A DNA stretch of 38,016 nt from Hyphomicrobiales bacterium (GTDB taxonomy: Bacteria; Pseudomonadota; Alphaproteobacteria; Rhizobiales; Rhizobiaceae): assembly GCA_900470965.1 (NCBI GenBank), contig UCCS01000054.1:25721-63736 (forward strand), in the 5' to 3' direction. The stretch's first letter is position 1. Each line of letters opens with the position of its first letter. The notes beneath the pieces are model-generated. The model was not told where the DNA came from. It saw only the letters and a list, made by a program, of their open reading frames with translations, and did not search any database. The position numbers were made by a program, and so were the translations under genes. This document shows positions 1 through 7,675 of the stretch, piece after piece.

Positions 1-820
1 TGCTCGAAAGTGCCGGCTGTCCCTCGGCGTAGAACTGGTTGGTGCCCGACGACGTCGGTACGACCCAGCCCTTCTTCACCCAGTCCTGCATCATCGTCAG
101 CGCCTTGACGCAGGCCTGGCCATCGAGCGTGCCGCTGGCCTTCCAGGTCTTGCGGTCGATCAGGTCGCAGCCGGCACTTTCGAGCAGGGGGCCGTAGGCA
201 TAGGTGATCCACTCCGTCTTGATGCCGTAACCTCGGAAGGTGTCGATCGGCCACTTCACGCCTTCGAGCTTGGAAAGCTTCTCGAGATAGCCTTCGAATT
301 CCTCGCGGGTCCAGGCATCGTCGACCGATTTCGGAATGCGGGCACCAATGGCTTCTAGATATTTCTTGTTGCCGTAGAGCACGACCGAGGAGTCGGTGAG
401 GCCGAGCGCATAGAGGTCCTTGTCGATCGGATAGGTGCCCTGGGCGATATTCGAATCCGTCATGTCATCGAGCAGATCCTTGTCAATGAGCGGCTTGACG
501 GGCTGCAGATAGCCGGACCAGACATAGTTGGCGAGGAACGGAGCATCGAGCTCCATGATATCGGGCAGCTGTTTGGCCATGACGGCGGCGCTGAACTTTT
601 CGTTATAGGCATCGTGCGGCGCGTAGATCATCTCGATGTCGACATCGGGATTGGCGGCCTCGAAGCGGGCGGCAACGTCGCCATAGGCCTTCACCCAGCC
701 GGGATCGCCTTGGTGCATAACGTGGATGACGGTCTTCGCCTCGGCAAAACCGGCGGTTGCGAAGAGCGCGGCGGACGCGAAGAGCGCGGAAAGTAAACGA
801 TTACCCATCGAAGTCTTCAT
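1..820 (-). CDS. ABC transporter sugar-type substrate-binding protein (family 1), 3' end outside window
   Basis: Partial gene whose C-terminus lies beyond the left edge. The frame is open from an ATG at 820 to base 1 with no stop. The product starts with a Sec-type signal peptide (MKTSMGNRLLSALFASAALF, then an AEA-type cleavage region), followed by a mature part typical of MalE/UgpB-like family 1 solute-binding proteins (AARFEAANPDVDIEMIYAPH; LPDIMELDAPFLANYVWSG). A GGAGGAGA ribosome site nine bases upstream supports the start. It would bind a sugar or sugar derivative in the periplasm and deliver it to an ABC permease, presumably encoded to the left. It lies 34 bases downstream of the LacI gene on the same strand, so the two probably form one unit. 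The substrate is unknown. Confidence 0.85.
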   Translation of the reverse strand, partial: MKTSMGNRLLSALFASAALFATAGFAEAKTVIHVMHQGDPGWVKAYGDVAARFEAANPDVDIEMIYAPHDAYNEKFSAAVMAKQLPDIMELDAPFLANYVWSGYLQPVKPLIDKDLLDDMTDSNIAQGTYPIDKDLYALGLTDSSVVLYGNKKYLEAIGARIPKSVDDAWTREEFEGYLEKLSKLEGVKWPIDTFRGYGIKTEWITYAYGPLLESAGCDLIDRKTWKASGTLDGQACVKALTMMQDWVKKGWVVPTSSGTNQFYAEGQPALSS

Positions 821-854
821 TGATATTCTCCTCCAGTTAGACACTATTCGATAT

Positions 855-1865
855 TCAGACGGATGCCCGTTCGACCAGATGGAACGGTAGTTTCCGCAGA
901 TGCGGCGGTTCGGGCTGCTCGGCCAGGAGGATCTCCATGGCAAGGCGGCCCATGGCGCGGTGCGGCAGGGCCATCGTCGTCAACGGCGGGTCCAGCCTCG
1001 AGGCAAGCTCGACCTGGTTGTCGAAGCTTGCCACCGCGATATCATCCGGAATGCGAAGGCCGGCGCGGGCGAGCGCCGCATAGACTTCCATCGCCACGCG
1101 GTCATTGCCGCACAGGATGGCGTCAGGCCGCTGACCGGATTTCAGAAGCGCCTCCACATGAGAGGCAACAAGGCTTGGCGCGCGGTCGCTGTAGACGCTC
1201 CGGCGCACTGCCGGCAACACGCTGACGGGGTCGATGCCCCCCTCCTCAAGGGCCGCACGAAACCCCATCTCGCGTAACGTGCCGGCGAGAATGCCCGGCA
1301 GGTTGATGAAGGCGATGCGACGGCGACCGGCGACGAGGAGGTAACGCACGATCTCCCGCGCGCCGCCCTCTTCGTCCGGCACCAGCGCGGTGACGCGGCC
1401 GGCAGCCTCGCGGCAGTTGATCATGACGCCGACGGCGCCCGCCAACCTGTCCGGCAGGGCGACATCCTTGTGGTACATGGCGGCATAAGCAACGGCGCGC
1501 GGCCGGAATTGCTGCACCTCGTCGAGCACCGAGCCGATAGACTGGCCGCTGCGGTGGTTGACCGCAAAGACCGCCATGCCGGCACCGCGGGCAGCCCCAT
1601 CAAGGCCACGTACGATCTCGGTGGCGAATGGCGAAGTGATGAGGCCGTCGGAGACGACGCCGACCAGCGGCAGCCAGCCCTGACGCACGCCGCGCGCCGC
1701 AAGGTTGGTCACGTAGCCGAGTTCTTCCGCAATGGCCTTGACCTTCTGACGCGTATCGTCCGACATGCGGGCGGAGCCGCCGTGTAATGCGCCGGAAACC
1801 GTCTTTACTGAGACGCCCGCACGTTCCGCGATGTCAGAAAGGGATACTGCCACGATCCTCACCAT
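855..1865 (-). CDS. LacI family transcriptional regulator
   Basis: A LacI/GalR repressor of about 336 residues. The N-terminal helix-turn-helix with hinge is clear (SLSDIAERAGVSVKTVSGAL, then a YVTNLAARGVR-type hinge), followed by a periplasmic-binding-protein-like effector domain (LVGVVSDGLITSPFATEIVR near 85; DAILCGNDRVAMEVY; DDIAVASFDN). The frame is open further, to 1916, but those codons lie over a TTGACA promoter, so I place the start at the ATG at 1865; a GTG four codons later is also possible. It precedes the solute-binding protein gene in the same direction and likely represses that sugar-uptake operon and itself. The effector sugar is unknown. Confidence 0.9.
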   Translation of the reverse strand: MVRIVAVSLSDIAERAGVSVKTVSGALHGGSARMSDDTRQKVKAIAEELGYVTNLAARGVRQGWLPLVGVVSDGLITSPFATEIVRGLDGAARGAGMAVFAVNHRSGQSIGSVLDEVQQFRPRAVAYAAMYHKDVALPDRLAGAVGVMINCREAAGRVTALVPDEEGGAREIVRYLLVAGRRRIAFINLPGILAGTLREMGFRAALEEGGIDPVSVLPAVRRSVYSDRAPSLVASHVEALLKSGQRPDAILCGNDRVAMEVYAALARAGLRIPDDIAVASFDNQVELASRLDPPLTTMALPHRAMGRLAMEILLAEQPEPPHLRKLPFHLVERASV

Positions 1866-1872
1866 CCTCCCT

Positions 1873-1916
1873 GGGTGATCGATTACCCAATAGTGGCAGC
1901 GGACGCATTTTGTCAA
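1873..1916 (-). promoter_or_regulatory. Promoter and LacI-type operator of the lacI-family gene
   Basis: On the minus strand a TTGACA box (1911-1916) is followed after 18 bases by TATTGG (1887-1892). Immediately downstream and overlapping the -10 is an imperfect palindrome at 1873-1888 (GGGTGATCGATTACCC) with the central CG typical of LacI-family operators. Its position suggests autorepression and a very short leader before the ATG at 1865. Binding is inferred. Confidence 0.6.
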
Positions 1917-2105
1917 GCGCCTTAAGTGGTCAGAACAAGATTAGTGCGTAGCAGAGAAAGTGATGTTCGAGACCGATATTCGTTTCCAAAACTGGACTCG
2001 GATGAACAATTGACAAAAGACCTGATGTGGTGGGATTCGGTCCGACAACCGGTGGCTATGCTTACTGCCATCCGCGAGATCCGGCTATGGGATTGATTAT
2101 TTAAA

Positions 2106-2507
2106 CTAGGTTGTCCAATCTTCCACTCGTAAGCCGGGCACGCGATCAAATTCCCGGCGGTTATTGGTAACCATAATCAGCCCCCGCGAGCGCGCGTGTC
2201 CTGCAATCATTTGATCATATGGACCAATCGGAGTTCCGCTACGCGCCAATTCAGCTCGCAGTTGACCGCTATGGTTTGCTGCCATTTCGTCGTACGGCAA
2301 AACCTCGAGGCGCGCTACGAAGCCCTCCACAACGGAAAGGTTCTTTTCAGGACTGGCTGACTTTTCCGCTCCGTAAATCAATTCCATTAAGCAAACCGAG
2401 CTGATGCACAGCTGATCATGGGAACGATTAAACGCGTCTCGAACCTGCTGCGGTCGATTTTTGATCGTAAAAATGCAGATATTGGTGTCGAGCATGTACT
2501 TCAGCAT
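2106..2507 (-). CDS. vapC: VapC-type PIN-domain ribonuclease toxin
   Basis: A 133-residue PIN-domain protein, the toxin of a type II toxin-antitoxin pair. VapC toxins cleave specific RNAs, often initiator tRNA, in a metal-dependent way. The acidic residues are in place: D7 in MLDTNIC, E42 in LMELIYGAEKS, D98 in GPYDQMIAGHA and D121 after the TNNRREF motif. The start is the ATG at 2507, which overlaps the antitoxin stop by one base (TGATG), so translation is coupled. Length and motifs match the VapC/FitB group that acts on tRNA(fMet) in enteric bacteria; the target here is not shown. The toxin looks intact. Confidence 0.92.
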   Translation of the reverse strand: MLKYMLDTNICIFTIKNRPQQVRDAFNRSHDQLCISSVCLMELIYGAEKSASPEKNLSVVEGFVARLEVLPYDEMAANHSGQLRAELARSGTPIGPYDQMIAGHARSRGLIMVTNNRREFDRVPGLRVEDWTT

Positions 2508-2737
2508 CAAAATGCCTCACGCTCCTGCAAAGCAGGTTGATCACGCTCGCTCATGAAGTCGGATGTCGCCTCCGCTCCTTCAAACCAGCTGTCCCAGATC
2601 TCACCAGCTGGTGCAATGATACGAGTGCGTCCCACCGCAACGATGTCGACACGCTTTACATCACCAGGGAAAGCAAGCGCCTTTGGCAAACGGATCGCTT
2701 GGCTACGATTGCTCTGGAATACTGCACCCTGCTCCAT
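2507..2737 (-). CDS. vapB: VapB-type antitoxin
   Basis: Small antitoxin of about 76 residues upstream of and overlapping vapC. The N-terminus (VFQSNRSQAIRLPKAL) is the SpoVT/AbrB-type swapped-hairpin DNA-binding segment of VapB proteins, and the C-terminal part (IWDSWFEG and an acidic tail) is the usual toxin-binding arm. I choose the ATG at 2737 rather than the in-frame ATG at 2758, because only the former has a ribosome site (GGAG, eight bases upstream) and the promoter places transcription start just before it. It should neutralise VapC and autoregulate the operon through the repeats upstream. Confidence 0.88.
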   Translation of the reverse strand: MEQGAVFQSNRSQAIRLPKALAFPGDVKRVDIVAVGRTRIIAPAGEIWDSWFEGAEATSDFMSERDQPALQEREAF

Positions 2738-2774
2738 CTGCACGTCTCCGAATTGCATTGATTACGACGCAACC

Positions 2775-2811
2775 CAAATAGCCATCTTGATGGGATATGT
2801 CAATGGGATAT
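2775..2811 (-). promoter_or_regulatory. vapBC promoter flanked by 8-bp direct repeats
   Basis: Reading the minus strand: TTGACA (2798-2803), exactly 17 bases, then TATTTG (2775-2780). The octamer ATATCCCA occurs twice (2804-2811 and 2791-2798), on either side of the -35 box, 13 bases apart. This is a natural place for VapB/VapBC binding. The site assignment is inference; the repeats are directly visible. Confidence 0.6.
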
Positions 2812-2830
2812 ACGATTTAGGTCTGCTACC

Positions 2831-2989
2831 CACCATGTGATCCATGCCGCACCAGACGCCTTCGCCTTGAACCAACCCGAACCGCCGCCACGCGACTCCT
2901 TTTGGAAAAGCCACTGGAGCTATTCACGATTTGCAGAATATGCGCGTGAAGCCACCACCGTGGGTGAAATCGTTAATCTGGCCACCTGA
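2831..2989 (+). other. Orphan C-terminal coding fragment, unidentified
   Basis: Between vapB and the AraC gene (about 390 bases) there is no complete gene. One plus-strand frame ending at TGA 2987-2989 reads like natural protein (WKSHWSYSRFAEYAREA, then TTVGEIVNLAT) for about 50 residues, but it has no plausible start and runs into the vapBC promoter. It may be the 3' stump of a gene lost when vapBC arrived. I do not recognise the family, and chance is possible. Confidence 0.25.
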
Positions 2990-3127
2990 GGTGATCGAGA
3001 CAAATCTTCGCTGCTAAAGCTCTCGCAAAGGCAGCTTATTGAAGCCAGCTTCAATCCGAGGCGGCAGAGTCTACAGGGCGCATGTGGTACTCCTGACTCT
3101 CCCTATATCGGCGACTCCGCTAATGCA

Positions 3128-4162
3128 CTACGCTGAACGCACGGTACGGCTAGCATATAGGTCCTGGAGTTGTTGTTGTTTCAAGGCATCTTGTTTGGGT
3201 GCGACACCGAAGGCTCGCGAATATTCTCGACTGAACTGAGAAGCGCTCTCATATCCGACTTTGTAGGCGGCCTCGGCGACATTCGCAGCTTGGGTTGCCA
3301 TGAGCCGGCGCGCCTCCAGTAGGCGAAGTTGTTTCTGAAACTGGAGAGGTGTCATAGCTGTCAGCGCCTTAAAATGTTGATGAAACGATGACGGACTCAT
3401 CCGCGCAATGTCAGCCAGTTCTTCCACCCGAAGCGTTTCTGCAAAATTGGTATGCAGGACTGATACAGCTCTGACGACGCGCTCAATGTTCGACTCCGGC
3501 AAGGCCAGCTTGCAGATTTCGCCGCCATGCGGCCCGCTCAACAACCAGTAGCAGATCTCCCGGACGATCGAAGGTGCCAAAACAGGAATCGCTTTCGGTG
3601 TCGCCAGCAACCGAACGAGACGAAGGATGCAATCTTCCAAGGGCTGATCGACCTTCGCGACGAAGGCGCATGGACCTGATGCGTCCGACTGCAGAGGGAG
3701 CGCTTCTAATTGTTCGAGGAGTTCCCTTACGGCCGCCACATCAAAGTCAATCATCACACCAACGTATGGTGTCTCCTCACTCGCCTCGACGATCTGACCG
3801 GTTGCTGGTACTCCCACACTGACGACGAGGCACTCCATCGTTCCATAGCGCAGCAGCCTCTCTCCAAGCTGCAGCTCTTTGCCGCCCTCAACGACGACGC
3901 ATAGCGACGGCCGATAGATGTTGCGCATGGGCATCATCGACTGAAACGAGCGGACGATATTGAAGCCTTCTATGGCCGTCGGAAACAGGCCCTGCCCGCC
4001 ACCTTGGTCTTCAATGTAGGCCGTTAGGGCTGATAGCAATGGAGAATTCAAACGGGGCTCCGGCTGTTTCAGAGGCCACGGTAAGACGTGGGTCCTCGCC
4101 GGCATCATCGCCTCTCCTGCAGGAATAGGCAAGTTTCTTGAAGGTTCGGGCATTCTGGTCAT
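3128..4162 (-). CDS. AraC family transcriptional regulator with AraC_N (cupin-like) domain
   Basis: A regulator of about 344 residues. The N-terminal half matches the AraC-type N-terminal effector domain (PF06719 style: PLLSALTAYIED, FNIVRSFQSMMPMRNIYRPS, LCVVVEGGKELQLGER). The C-terminal 100 residues are a double helix-turn-helix AraC DNA-binding domain (VEELADIARMSPSSFHQHFK; VAEAAYKVGYESASQFSREY; RAFGVAPKQ). I prefer the ATG at 4162, which has GGAG six bases upstream; the ATG at 4174 lacks a ribosome site. The gene is divergent from the MFS transporter with about 50 bases between them, so it likely controls the MFS-SDR pair. The inducer is unknown. Confidence 0.9.
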   Translation of the reverse strand: MTRMPEPSRNLPIPAGEAMMPARTHVLPWPLKQPEPRLNSPLLSALTAYIEDQGGGQGLFPTAIEGFNIVRSFQSMMPMRNIYRPSLCVVVEGGKELQLGERLLRYGTMECLVVSVGVPATGQIVEASEETPYVGVMIDFDVAAVRELLEQLEALPLQSDASGPCAFVAKVDQPLEDCILRLVRLLATPKAIPVLAPSIVREICYWLLSGPHGGEICKLALPESNIERVVRAVSVLHTNFAETLRVEELADIARMSPSSFHQHFKALTAMTPLQFQKQLRLLEARRLMATQAANVAEAAYKVGYESASQFSREYSRAFGVAPKQDALKQQQLQDLYASRTVRSA

Positions 4163-4214
4163 TGGACACTCCATCTAGCTTAAGGGTGCAACCAAGCGAG
4201 GAGTGAACCTCAAG

Positions 4215-5552
4215 ATGACAGAAATCGTCGCCCGGTCAATAGACCCCTTAGAGACACGAGCGCCGCCCATTGCGTCCAGCAGGGAATACGTAACAGGCCT
4301 GCGGATGGCCGCCATATGCATTGTGCTTTTGCTGATCAACGCGTTCTCCCAGATCGATCGAATATTGCCGTTCATCCTGGCGGAAAAGATCAAAGCGGAT
4401 CTGGAACTGACCGACACGGAGATGGGCCTGCTCACCGGCCTTGCCTTTGCCGTCTGCTACGCACTCCTCTCATTGCCGCTCGCCCGAGCGGCAGATCGGG
4501 GCTCTCCCAGGCTCGTATTGGTGTCCTGCGTCCTGATCTGGAGTATCATGACGACACTCGGCGGTTTTGCCGCCAGTTTCATGTTCCTCGCCCTCACACG
4601 TTTCGGCGTTGCGTTCGGCGAGGCTGGCGCAGTGCCGGCAGGTCACGCTCTCATCGTCCGCAAAATTGGCCCGGAGCGACGCGGTCTGGCAATCGGCCTG
4701 TTCGCAATGGGCATCCCGTTGGGCACCATGGTGGGCTTTGCCGCCGGCGGCGCGATCGCAGATGTTTTCGGCTGGCGCGTCGTTTTGATCGGTGCTGGAG
4801 CTATTGGAATCCTGATCGGGCTGGTGACCATCGTTGTTGCCGGCCCCACCCCTCCACTTCCGACAACCGCCTCTCGCAATGAACCCTTTCTGCAAACCAG
4901 CCTTGACCTGTTATCATCCCCGGCGTTCCGCTGGTTGTTCGCGGGCACTATTTTCCTGGGCTTCGCAGGCGCGCCTTTCTATGCCTTCTCCATACCGTTT
5001 CTGATCCGCGCCCATGGTTTTACCGCGACGGAGGTCGGCGTTTCGTTCGGCATGTTGCAAGGGTTGATGGGCATCATCGGGACTTTGGGCGGCGGACGCT
5101 GGTTTGATTTCGCGGTTCGCTCAGGCACCGGCAAGGTGCTCGGCCCGCCGGCAATTCTGTTCTTGATCGCCAGCGTAACGACAACTGCCGCGCTATTTGC
5201 ACCGACCGGCTGGATGGCCATTGCACTCTTCGTGCCTGGAATGCTGTCATTTTCATTCATGTTGCCCTGGGGCTTCGGCGCCGCGCATCTGATCGCCGGT
5301 CCTGGACGTCAGGCGCAGGCGACCAGCCTCGTCATGATCGGAAGCGGCCTCCTCGGGCCTGCACTTGGCCCTCTGATCGTTGGCATTGTCAGCGATGCTG
5401 CCAGCGCAGCCGATATTTCAAACGGCCTCGGCCTTGGCTTGTTGATCGTGCCTTTGTCGACCGTGCTAGCAGGCATCACTCTCCTCATCGCAAACCAAAG
5501 GGTTGGCGCCTTCCTTCGCCAACCCCGACCGCAAACCGCCGTTGCCGGCTGA
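4215..5552 (+). CDS. MFS transporter (spinster-like)
   Basis: A membrane transporter of about 445 residues with twelve predicted helices. Visible MFS features are the first-helix Asp in LLINAFSQIDRILPFILAEK, the loop 2-3 signature (PLARAADRGSPRLVLVSC) and RFGVAFGEAGAVPAGHALIV, which resembles the spinster-like MFS subgroup. The frame also opens at a GTG (4203), but the ATG at 4215 fits better with the upstream GAGGAG. It lies divergent to the AraC regulator and 29 bases before the Tat-signal SDR, so the two are probably co-transcribed. Export of a small hydrophobic or aromatic compound is a reasonable guess; the substrate is not readable. Confidence 0.88.
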   Translation: MTEIVARSIDPLETRAPPIASSREYVTGLRMAAICIVLLLINAFSQIDRILPFILAEKIKADLELTDTEMGLLTGLAFAVCYALLSLPLARAADRGSPRLVLVSCVLIWSIMTTLGGFAASFMFLALTRFGVAFGEAGAVPAGHALIVRKIGPERRGLAIGLFAMGIPLGTMVGFAAGGAIADVFGWRVVLIGAGAIGILIGLVTIVVAGPTPPLPTTASRNEPFLQTSLDLLSSPAFRWLFAGTIFLGFAGAPFYAFSIPFLIRAHGFTATEVGVSFGMLQGLMGIIGTLGGGRWFDFAVRSGTGKVLGPPAILFLIASVTTTAALFAPTGWMAIALFVPGMLSFSFMLPWGFGAAHLIAGPGRQAQATSLVMIGSGLLGPALGPLIVGIVSDAASAADISNGLGLGLLIVPLSTVLAGITLLIANQRVGAFLRQPRPQTAVAG

Positions 5553-5581
5553 ACATTCGAAACTTCTTAGGAGATATTCCA

Positions 5582-6433
5582 ATGTCCAACACAGACAATT
5601 CCCGGCGCACGTTCCTCGCCCTCGCAGCGGCCGTGCCATCCGCCATCGCCATGAGCGGCATTGCATTGGCCCAATCGTCCGATACTGGCGCTATCGCTCA
5701 ACCAAGTGACAAGCGTGGCGCGATCGTCACTGGCTCTTCCCGCGGCATTGGCGCCGCGACCGCACGACGCTTGGCGCGGGACGGGTATGCTGTGACGGTG
5801 AACTATCTGACGAGCCGGGATCTTGCCGAAGCGGTCGTTCGTGACATCGAGGCGGCTGGCGGTCGCGCCATCGTTCGTCAGGGGGACGTTGCAGACCCGG
5901 CCGCGGTCAAGGCGCTATTCGACGCCAATGACGAGGCGTTCGGCGGCGTGGACGTGGTGGTCAACAATGCCGGCATCATGAATGTCGGTCCGTTCGCTGA
6001 AATGACCGACGCGGCCTTTGACCGGATGATGGCCACCAACGTCAAGGGAAGCTTCAATGTCCTGCGCGAGGCGTCGCGACGGGTCCGCGATGGTGGCCGG
6101 ATCATCAGCCTGAGCTCAAGCATCATCAAAATGAGCCCTCCCGGAACGGCAGCCTATGCCGCAACCAAGGTGGCGCAGGAGATCTACTCAAACGTTCTCG
6201 CCAAGGAACTGGGCGGCCGTAACATCTCGGTCAATGCAATATCACCAGGCGCTGTCGATACCCAACTCCTGCGCCAGCACGGGGAGGAAGCGCTTCGCGG
6301 CATACCCGAAGCAACGCCGCTTCGTCGGCTGGGCCAGCCCGAAGATATCGCCAATGTCATAGGGCTCCTCTGCTCGCAGGACGGGGCGTGGATCGATGGC
6401 CAAAACGTCTTTGCAAACGGCGGTATCGCATGA
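5582..6433 (+). CDS. SDR family oxidoreductase with a Tat signal peptide
   Basis: A 283-residue short-chain dehydrogenase. The first 31 residues form a textbook twin-arginine signal (SRRTFLALAAAVPSAIAM, ending at ALAQ). After it comes a complete classical SDR domain: TGSSRGIG cofactor loop (50-57), NNAGIM, a Ser in LSSSIIKMS and the catalytic YAATK. The ATG at 5582 has AGGAGA upstream at good spacing. Tat export carries folded proteins, so an SDR with NAD(P) already bound could reach the periplasm. Most SDRs are cytosolic, which makes this unusual. It follows the MFS gene and probably shares its AraC control. The substrate is unknown. Confidence 0.88.
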   Translation: MSNTDNSRRTFLALAAAVPSAIAMSGIALAQSSDTGAIAQPSDKRGAIVTGSSRGIGAATARRLARDGYAVTVNYLTSRDLAEAVVRDIEAAGGRAIVRQGDVADPAAVKALFDANDEAFGGVDVVVNNAGIMNVGPFAEMTDAAFDRMMATNVKGSFNVLREASRRVRDGGRIISLSSSIIKMSPPGTAAYAATKVAQEIYSNVLAKELGGRNISVNAISPGAVDTQLLRQHGEEALRGIPEATPLRRLGQPEDIANVIGLLCSQDGAWIDGQNVFANGGIA

Positions 6434-6613
6434 CGGATGACCGCTGCGGCGAACTTGCCTCGCAGCCAGCAGGATCGCACCCGAATATTCGGCGTGGATG
6501 CAGCGAACGCGTGAGGTCGCGGCAAGCCTATAACGCGATCGAATAGGCTCGGGCCCGGAACCGTCCCGGTCCGGATGCACGAAAGGTCGCCTCACCCCAT
6601 GGCGGCCTCCTGT

Positions 6614-6652
6614 CCGCCGAAGACGCGCCCCTGAACAATGCGTCTTCGGCGG
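6614..6652. terminator. Long intergenic stem-loop
   Basis: A perfect 13-bp inverted repeat (CCGCCGAAGACGC at 6614-6626 with its complement at 6640-6652) with a 13-base loop, in the 255-base gap between two SDR genes. No T-run follows, so it is either a Rho-independent-like terminator of weak type or an RNA-stabilising or leader structure for the downstream gene, whose ribosome site is 25 bases on. Confidence 0.5.
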
Positions 6653-6688
6653 GCGATCTTGTCCCACCAGAAACAGAAGGATTTGCTG

Positions 6689-7672
6689 ATGTCACAGCCG
6701 TGGACACTTGACGATATGCCGTCTCAAACGGGCCGGACGATCCTGATCACCGGCACCGGAGGTCTGGGCTTCGAAGACGCGCTTGCGCTGGCTCGATCCG
6801 GCGCCGACGTTATCATCGCAGGACGCAATCCGACGAAGGGTGCCGAGGCGATCCGTCGCATCAAGGAACAGGCGCCCCAAGCATCGGTCACTCTGGAGAT
6901 TGTTGATCTCGGCAACCTCGCTTCGATCGAGGCGCTTGCGAAGAGGCTGAAAGAAACCCGCGACCACATCGATGTGCTCATCAACAACGCCGGCGTGATG
7001 ACGCCGCCGACGCGTCAGACGACGAAGGATGGTTTCGAACTGCAATTCGGCACCAACTATCTCGGCCACTTTGCCCTGACGGGCCTCCTGCTGCCGCTGC
7101 TCAAGCTTGGACAAGCCCCACGCGTCGTCACGCTCTCCAGCGTTGCTGTTAGAAGCGCAAGCGCCGCAATCAACTTCGATGATCTGCAATGGGAGCGGCA
7201 CTATAAGCCGATGCTTGCCTACGGTCAGTCGAAGCTGGCTTGCTTGATGTTTGCTTTCGAATTGCAACGGCGAAGTGAAGAGGCAGGCTGGGGTGTCACC
7301 AGTATCGCTGCCCACCCAGGCGTGTCGCGCACCGATCTGCTTCACAATGCCCCTGGGCGCCACAGTGCTCAAGGCCTTCTCAGGACGTTCTTGTGGTTTT
7401 TATTCCAGCCCGTTGCACAGGGTGCGCTGCCGACGTTGTTTGCAGCCACATCCCCAGAGGCCCGAGGCGGCGGCTATTACGGCCCCGACAGGCTCAGCGA
7501 GACCCGTGGACATCCAACGGAAGCACAAATTCCGCGCCAGGCGATGGAAAAGCATGTGGCGCACAAGCTGTTGGAAATCTCGGAAAAACTCACGGGCATT
7601 TCGTTCAATGCCCAGGCTCCCGCTCCAGAGCTCTCTGGCCCAGACGCGACAATGATCGCGCGGGAGGGGTAA
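6689..7672 (+). CDS. SDR family oxidoreductase (retinol-dehydrogenase-like)
   Basis: A 327-residue extended SDR. The start is the ATG at 6689, preceded by AGAAGG at eight bases; the frame is open upstream but without a ribosome site and across the stem-loop. Motifs: ILITGTGGLGFEDALALARS (the glycine loop is one residue shorter than the usual TGxxxGxG), IAGRNPTKG, NNAGVMTPP and the catalytic YGQSK. The family includes retinol-dehydrogenase- and protochlorophyllide-reductase-like enzymes that act on lipophilic carbonyls. It has no signal peptide. Three bases separate it from the DedA gene, forming an SDR-DedA-methyltransferase operon. Confidence 0.9.
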   Translation: MSQPWTLDDMPSQTGRTILITGTGGLGFEDALALARSGADVIIAGRNPTKGAEAIRRIKEQAPQASVTLEIVDLGNLASIEALAKRLKETRDHIDVLINNAGVMTPPTRQTTKDGFELQFGTNYLGHFALTGLLLPLLKLGQAPRVVTLSSVAVRSASAAINFDDLQWERHYKPMLAYGQSKLACLMFAFELQRRSEEAGWGVTSIAAHPGVSRTDLLHNAPGRHSAQGLLRTFLWFLFQPVAQGALPTLFAATSPEARGGGYYGPDRLSETRGHPTEAQIPRQAMEKHVAHKLLEISEKLTGISFNAQAPAPELSGPDATMIAREG

Positions 7673-7675
7673 GAG

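Noticed and set aside
1922..2149. A 75-codon minus-strand open frame between vapC and lacI
   Set aside because: It overlaps the vapC end, has no ribosome site and no recognisable content. A plus-strand frame nearby (ending in VAMLTAIREIRLWD) looks slightly more protein-like but is also too short to call.
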